Assembly: GCA_018136815.1 (NCBI GenBank)
Contig: CM030933.1
Location: forward strand, 5,410,282-5,474,281
Origin: Isochrysis galbana
Taxonomy: Eukaryota; Haptophyta; Isochrysidales; Isochrysidaceae
Direction of reading: 5' to 3'
DNA: 64,000 nucleotides
The notes under the pieces were generated by a model. It was not told the DNA's origin and made no database searches. It was given only the letters and a program-made list of their open reading frames with translations. The translations under genes were made by a program, and so were the position numbers. Of the stretch, positions 59,850-64,000 are shown in pieces. The stretch's first letter is position 1; the number at the start of each line of letters is the position of its first letter.

Positions 59850-60500
59850 GCGGGAATCGTTCGGCTGCGTGGGGGCAGCAACGCATGAGGTTGTGCTGCT
59901 CGCTCTACACTAGAGCGAACGAAAGCTCAGCTATCCTCAATTAACACGTGCAAAGCGGCAGCTATGCTAAATAAACACGTGGCAAAGCACGACGGAAGAT
60001 CATGTGCGCCCAGGGGCAGGGCGTAGGGCATGGGCAAGTGCAGGAGCATCGACCCTGCCCGCCCCCTTCGTCTCGATCCGCCGCTCATCTCTAGCTTCGG
60101 CCCACAGCAACACCAAGGATGGACCCCTCTGAGCGGTAGCGAAGAGCAGGGCGCTGAAGGCTTACCCTCACATTCTGCATTCTGACCTGGCCCTCTTTTC
60201 CACATGTATCATCGCTATCACACATGCGCACGTTTTACCACGCACCATGCCGCTTGCACAAGGTGAACGGCACGTGCTTCAACTCACGCTCACGCACATC
60301 TTACCTGGACAGTGCCCTGGGAGTCTCCCTCTCATCCATTGCGCGGTAATGCACAGTAGAGATAGAGGCAGTGGCAGAATAAACGACTAGTATAGGCCAT
60401 TGATAGCAGCCACATTATGATGTACATCTAGAAGGCGAACGCCCATCGAACGACATCGAGGTTAGCGGTCATACTCATCGCGCGTTGCGCTAGATCTATC
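59850..60500. other. Intergenic, nothing recognised
   Basis: Contains 3' flanks of two convergent genes. A short near-duplicate tcaattaacacgtgcaaagc/taaataaacacgtggcaaagc is at 59937-59985. No coding frame of note. Confidence 0.55.
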
Positions 60501-60503
60501 GAA

Positions 60504-61436
60504 TCACGCACTATGAGCAAACTCAAGGAGCAGTGTGTACGTTAGCAGGCCCAGAACAGCCGAAGCTCCGCCAAGCGTACCGTAGATGGGCGCCAGCTGC
60601 CCAGCGTTGCGCATTATCAAGAGCGCGAACCACAAGTACGCTTGACCCCCCGCACCCGCCGCCTCGTACTTGCGCACCTGCGCGAACGAGACCTCAAGCT
60701 CTGAAAATCTTGGCTTTGGTGCAGCTGAATCTCTGGATGAGGCGCTCAACCCATTCGGCCAATCGAGGCTCGGGTTCAGTGTGGATGGAGCTGGTGGAGC
60801 GACGACCGACTTTTTCATGAGCTGCAGAGGCCTCCGCCCGCCCTTCCACCGCGCCATCCACGCCTCCATCTCGGCAGGCTCACGGGTGCCAAGCGATTCG
60901 AAGCCATAACGCTCATAAAGTTGGATGGCGCCCTCATTGCCCACCTCCACCTTCAAATACATGCCCGGCTCCCCCCAGGCGGCCGCAATTGCTTCACACT
61001 CCGAGAGCAAGTGCAGCGCGACCCCTCGCCGTCGGAAATCCGAGGCGACGCATAAATTAAATACAACAGGCTGCGGCGTCGTCGCTTCGGAGACACCGCA
61101 CGCAGCGGCATTCTCTGCCCACAGCTCTGCGAAGCCGACGACACGGCCGGTGAGCACATCCTCGGCGACGAGTTGCTGGTGCCGACACCAGTCCCACGGC
61201 GTCATCCTGCGCTCGAGGTCGAGAGCGAGCCGGCCACGTGCGAGGAGAACCTCCCACACGCTCCGCTCGGCCGCGTTTGCGGCAAAGCTGGTATCGAGAA
61301 GCTGCGCAATGTGCCAGATCTCGGCGCGGCGTGCGAGCCGGACCTGGTGGACAGAGCTGGTCGCACGTGTCGATAGCACTGCGGCATCGCAGCCCGTCGC
61401 GAGGAGCATCAGCCCGAATGCTGCGGCGTGCCTCAT
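60504..61436 (-). CDS. GNAT-family N-acetyltransferase with C-terminal membrane segment
   Basis: 310 residues from ATG 61436. MRHAAAFGLMLLATGCDAAVL is a signal-like leader followed by Arg-rich sequence. The acetyltransferase fold has VVFNLCVASDFRRRGVALHLL (motif A, with acetyl-CoA pyrophosphate loop RRRGVA at 135-140) and LKVEVGNEGAIQLYERYGFE (motif B). This is typical of plastid/bacterial RimI-like GNATs that acetylate protein N-termini or lysines. After the domain come a Ser/Pro linker and a hydrophobic C-terminus (AYLWFALLIM, AVLGLLTYTLLLEFAHS) that would place it in a membrane. The upstream frame is poly-Pro from a C-rich tract and not used. Plastid targeting is plausible but not shown. 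Confidence 0.82.
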   Translation of the reverse strand: MRHAAAFGLMLLATGCDAAVLSTRATSSVHQVRLARRAEIWHIAQLLDTSFAANAAERSVWEVLLARGRLALDLERRMTPWDWCRHQQLVAEDVLTGRVVGFAELWAENAAACGVSEATTPQPVVFNLCVASDFRRRGVALHLLSECEAIAAAWGEPGMYLKVEVGNEGAIQLYERYGFESLGTREPAEMEAWMARWKGGRRPLQLMKKSVVAPPAPSTLNPSLDWPNGLSASSRDSAAPKPRFSELEVSFAQVRKYEAAGAGGQAYLWFALLIMRNAGQLAPIYGTLGGASAVLGLLTYTLLLEFAHSA

Positions 61437-61439
61437 TCC

Positions 61440-61600
61440 CCAAGGTGGCCGCGAGGAAGGGCGGGGGGTGAGGGAGAGTGGGAGAGGGGGGGGGGGGCGG
61501 TGGGTGTGGGGAGCGGCGGGGGAGCAGGGGGCGCGGGGCGGGGGGAGGGGGGGGGGGGGGGGGCGCAGGCGGCTTGGAGAGCCACTTAGCACTTAGCATC
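61440..61600. repeat. G/C-rich tract upstream of the GNAT gene
   Basis: Long G runs (61485-61500 and 61540-61565) on the plus strand, just upstream of the minus-strand start. It lies in promoter/5' UTR position. Confidence 0.75.
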
Positions 61601-61779
61601 CTTGTCGACCTGTAGTATCAGCTCAGCTCAGCTATTCTTGATCCCGCTCGCCTTGCAGCGCGTGCGCCTGCGACCTGCTCTCAGCTCTCCTCCTCAGTCA
61701 GAGCCTTGGCATGCAGGGGCTTGTTCAGCGGGGAGAGGGGGCAGAGGAGGGCTTTGGTCCCCTCTCCCCCACCTTAGCC

Positions 61780-61865
61780 TGGTCACTCGCTAGGGGGTGC
61801 GGAGGGCGAAATCGGTAATGGGCAAACGGAGGCCCAAATAAGCTCCCTATTGCCTATAGATTCTG
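61780..61865 (+). repeat. Dispersed repeat, copy 2 (partner at 1197-1290)
   Basis: ctggtcactcgctaggg... gtaatgggcaaacggaggcc... taagctccctattg matches the 1.2-kb copy. Beyond it, 61890-62000 has no repeat relation. Confidence 0.7.
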
Positions 61866-62790
61866 GTGTGAGAGATCAGCAAAAAAATGGGAAATGGGGG
61901 GTTCTCGGGCGAAATTTTCGAAAATTGGCCAATTTTCAGCCTCAGAAGACCAAGCGCTACAAAGTATTCGGGCCCCCTCCGGTATATTTTTACTGATGCC
62001 CTTCATACACAAAGCACGCACAACTAGCAGTGACGGAGCCATAAACTCTGCCAGCTCACAATGTCCACAGAATTTGCTTCTCTATCTCTACCTCTACCTC
62101 TACCTCTACACATTTTATGATCATCAACACGCATTGCGCATTGCGCATTGCGCACTGCGATTGGCTTCAATGTTCACTGTGTACATGAGTACCATAACTA
62201 ACAGCCGCTCACAAAAGGCGAAGGCCCGACTTTGCACTTTGCACCGAGACTGGGCAGGCTGCTTGCGCTTTGGTGTTGATCCCGTTGCCAGTTGTACTGG
62301 GAGGCCCAACAAGCACAAGCACCATATTCACAAATGACACCCTTGCAGCTACGCCAATCGCCGCAGCCGCCCGCGCTCACTGTGGACAGTGGCGCACAGC
62401 GTCGAAATCGGACATGCCACGGCTTCAATGCTGCCCGCTGCCGTCCCGGTGCTGTGATTGAAACGCGCGAATGAGCCGGCACCGAGCGCGCTGAGGTGGC
62501 GTTCCGTCGAATATGGGACACAGCTAAAGTTGAGCCATGGTCCGTTTACAATAATAACCGAATGTATGTAAACATAACACTATGATTGAGTCCACTGGTA
62601 CTCCTACGCTCCTACGCACCCGCAATCATACGCCTGGCGCACGGCTTCCTTCTCACATATTCACTCAAGGACAACTTCATGACGCCGTCTTCACATCTCA
62701 CGAGAGCCACGCATGCTGCTTAGAATTAGAGTACTCTAGGGCTTCTGTCGGAGCTTCTGCGAGGTAATCGCGAGTTCTCGCCGCCGACGC
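61866..62790. other. Intergenic, nothing recognised
   Basis: Short tandem words only (ctacctctac at 62085-62108; gcgcattgcgcattgcgca at 62135-62155). Frames are short and unsupported. Confidence 0.55.
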
Positions 62791-62802
62791 TAGGTGACCT
62801 CA

Positions 62803-62900
62803 TCGACTCGCTCTCGCTCTCTCTTGCTCTCTCTCGTTCTTCCTCGCCCTCCCTCTGCCAGCCGAGTGAGTGAGCTCCAGCCGGGGACGACAAACACACA

Positions 62901-62994
<94 letters not shown>

Positions 62995-62995
62995 A
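62803..62995. repeat. (CT)n then (CA)n compound microsatellite
   Basis: CT-rich from 62803, a pure (CT)n run about 62903-62950 passing directly into (CA)n to 62990. It lies about 100 bp upstream of the start codon of the next gene. Confidence 0.92.
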
Positions 62996-63088
62996 GCATA
63001 CACACATGTGCGCGCACGCACCACTCTCGCCTCCTGCTGAGCCTGCTGCCTCACTGCCTGCCGTAGAGAAGACTCGCATTGCTCTGCC

Positions 63089-63750
63089 ATGCTCTCCTTG
63101 GTCGCCTCGACGATGTTTCTTGGTCTCCAGCTCGCACCGCTCCGACTATCCGCTCAAACGACGCAAGCAGTCATGCAGGTGCGCATCGCCAAGAAACAGA
63201 TTTCGTACACACCGAATACACAGACCATCTGTGGACTACACTGTGCAGCATTGATCTCATCGCGGGTCTATCGTGCTGGACTAAACATGGCCTGCTTCAG
63301 GTGAAACCGATGCGGGCAGCCCCAGTGATGCAAGAGGAGTCTGATCCCTTCGAGATGGCGACTGCGCAAGGCGACAGCCTTATGATGATGCTCGGCAACC
63401 TTGAGCCGCCACCATCGTTGCCCGGACTCAAGGAGGCCATTTCCTCTGGTGATCTGGGTAAGCTTCGCGTTGCACAATTTGAGCTCCTCATCGATCAAAC
63501 GCTCATGTATGACACCGAGGGTGAGGGAGACAGCATTCGTCTCCTGCCGACCGCGGCGACGATGGCACAGGATGACGATCTGACGAAGGAGAAGATGCGA
63601 TATGTCTACGCCTACGGCATCAAGATGTTCATGGCTGGTTTCTTAGAGCAAGAAACCCTACAGGAAATAATCTTGGAGAGGCTTGCCAAGAAGGTAGGCC
63701 TTGACGGACCGGGATTCGATCAGTGGCTCGAGATGCCTGCCGTCGTCTAG
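63089..63750 (+). CDS. Small protein with secretory/plastid-type leader, two exons
   Basis: Exons are 63089-63178 and 63301-63750 (intron gtgcgc...ttcag, phase 0); the product is 179 residues. The first exon is almost entirely a hydrophobic leader (MLSLVASTMFLGLQLAPLRL, then SAQTTQAVMQ). The second exon begins VKPMRAAPVMQEESDP, and the RAAPVM segment looks like a transit-peptide cleavage region of algae with complex plastids. The mature part is acidic and helical: EMATAQGDSLMMMLGNLEPPPSLPGLKEAI, then YVYAYGIKMFMAGFLEQETLQEIILERLAKK. I do not recognise the family. The splice model replaces an alternative unspliced frame that reads through the intron from 63079 without an ATG. Confidence 0.55.
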
Positions 63751-64000
63751 AGCCAGCGCCAAAACTGCGTTCTAGACACATAGCGATTCGGGAGGCCTCT
63801 CACAAAACGAATGCCATGGGTGGAGACGCCACAACGGCTAGCGAACGCTCTGTGCAGACGGGGTCGCTATTAGAATTTGGGCTACCCTTTTAATTGCGGC
63901 GGGCAGTCGCTTTGCCTTTGCGTAGCAACATACATATCCTTAACCTTCTTTTAAAAACACGCTCTTGAAGGTGTCCGCTACCGCTACGCTACTAATACTA

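Noticed and set aside
1-64000. CRISPR arrays, bacterial operons, riboswitches, rRNA
   Set aside because: No regularly spaced direct-repeat array with unique spacers, no clustered same-strand overlapping ORFs and no rRNA-like sequence were seen. Spliceosomal introns show that the DNA is eukaryotic.

Overview
This window is eukaryotic nuclear DNA from a GC-rich protist, most probably a unicellular alga. Several genes carry short GT-AG introns. Long tracts are low-complexity (poly-C, CT, CA, CAG/CAA), and interspersed repeats fill the spaces between genes. A haptophyte-like or other secondary-plastid alga fits: there is a plant-clock-type pseudo-receiver, a plant-type glutaminyl cyclase and a short protein with an apparent secretory/plastid leader. 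The lineage is an inference; no rRNA or organelle marker is present.

Layout: 0-0.3 kb holds the 5' end of a cyclin H gene (minus strand, running off the window). 4.2-6.3 kb is an intronless PX-domain kinesin-14. 6.7-14.8 kb is repeat-dominated: a 1.69 kb TAGGG-ended DNA element, a ShKT exon, a LINE-like ORF fragment, and a solo-LTR-like copy. 15.3-16.5 kb is a two-exon SWEET sugar-transporter gene. 17.9-23.2 kb is a chromodomain Ty3/gypsy element with a truncated 5' LTR. 23.8-26.8 kb is bounded by 171-bp inverted repeats and encloses a folate-receptor-like secreted protein. 28-29.6 kb is a five-exon glutaminyl cyclase. 29.9-33.8 kb has a repeat-encoded ORF split by a later insertion, an 874-bp element with an 8-bp target duplication, and an ankyrin pseudogene. 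34.5-39.5 kb has an unknown putative membrane/secreted protein, a fucosyltransferase, a broken acidic ORF and the TFIIH subunit Tfb4 (three exons). 39.9-45.5 kb is mostly transposon debris. 45.6-46.3 kb is a HAD phosphatase.

The most notable locus is 48.2-52.3 kb (minus). Seven phase-compatible exons join a PRR/TOC1-like pseudo-receiver (Glu at the phospho-Asp site), a coiled coil, a PAS domain and ankyrin repeats into one protein of about 1,050 residues. To the right follow a Ser/Ala-rich protein of unknown function, an F-box/leucine-rich-repeat gene, a GNAT acetyltransferase with a C-terminal membrane segment, and a small two-exon protein with a signal-peptide leader.

The genes form no operon or pathway cluster. 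Two (cyclin H, Tfb4) belong to TFIIH, and the others cover trafficking, sugar transport, protein maturation, glycosylation and signalling. Exon models below were built by hand from splice sites, reading phase and family alignment. They are predictions.
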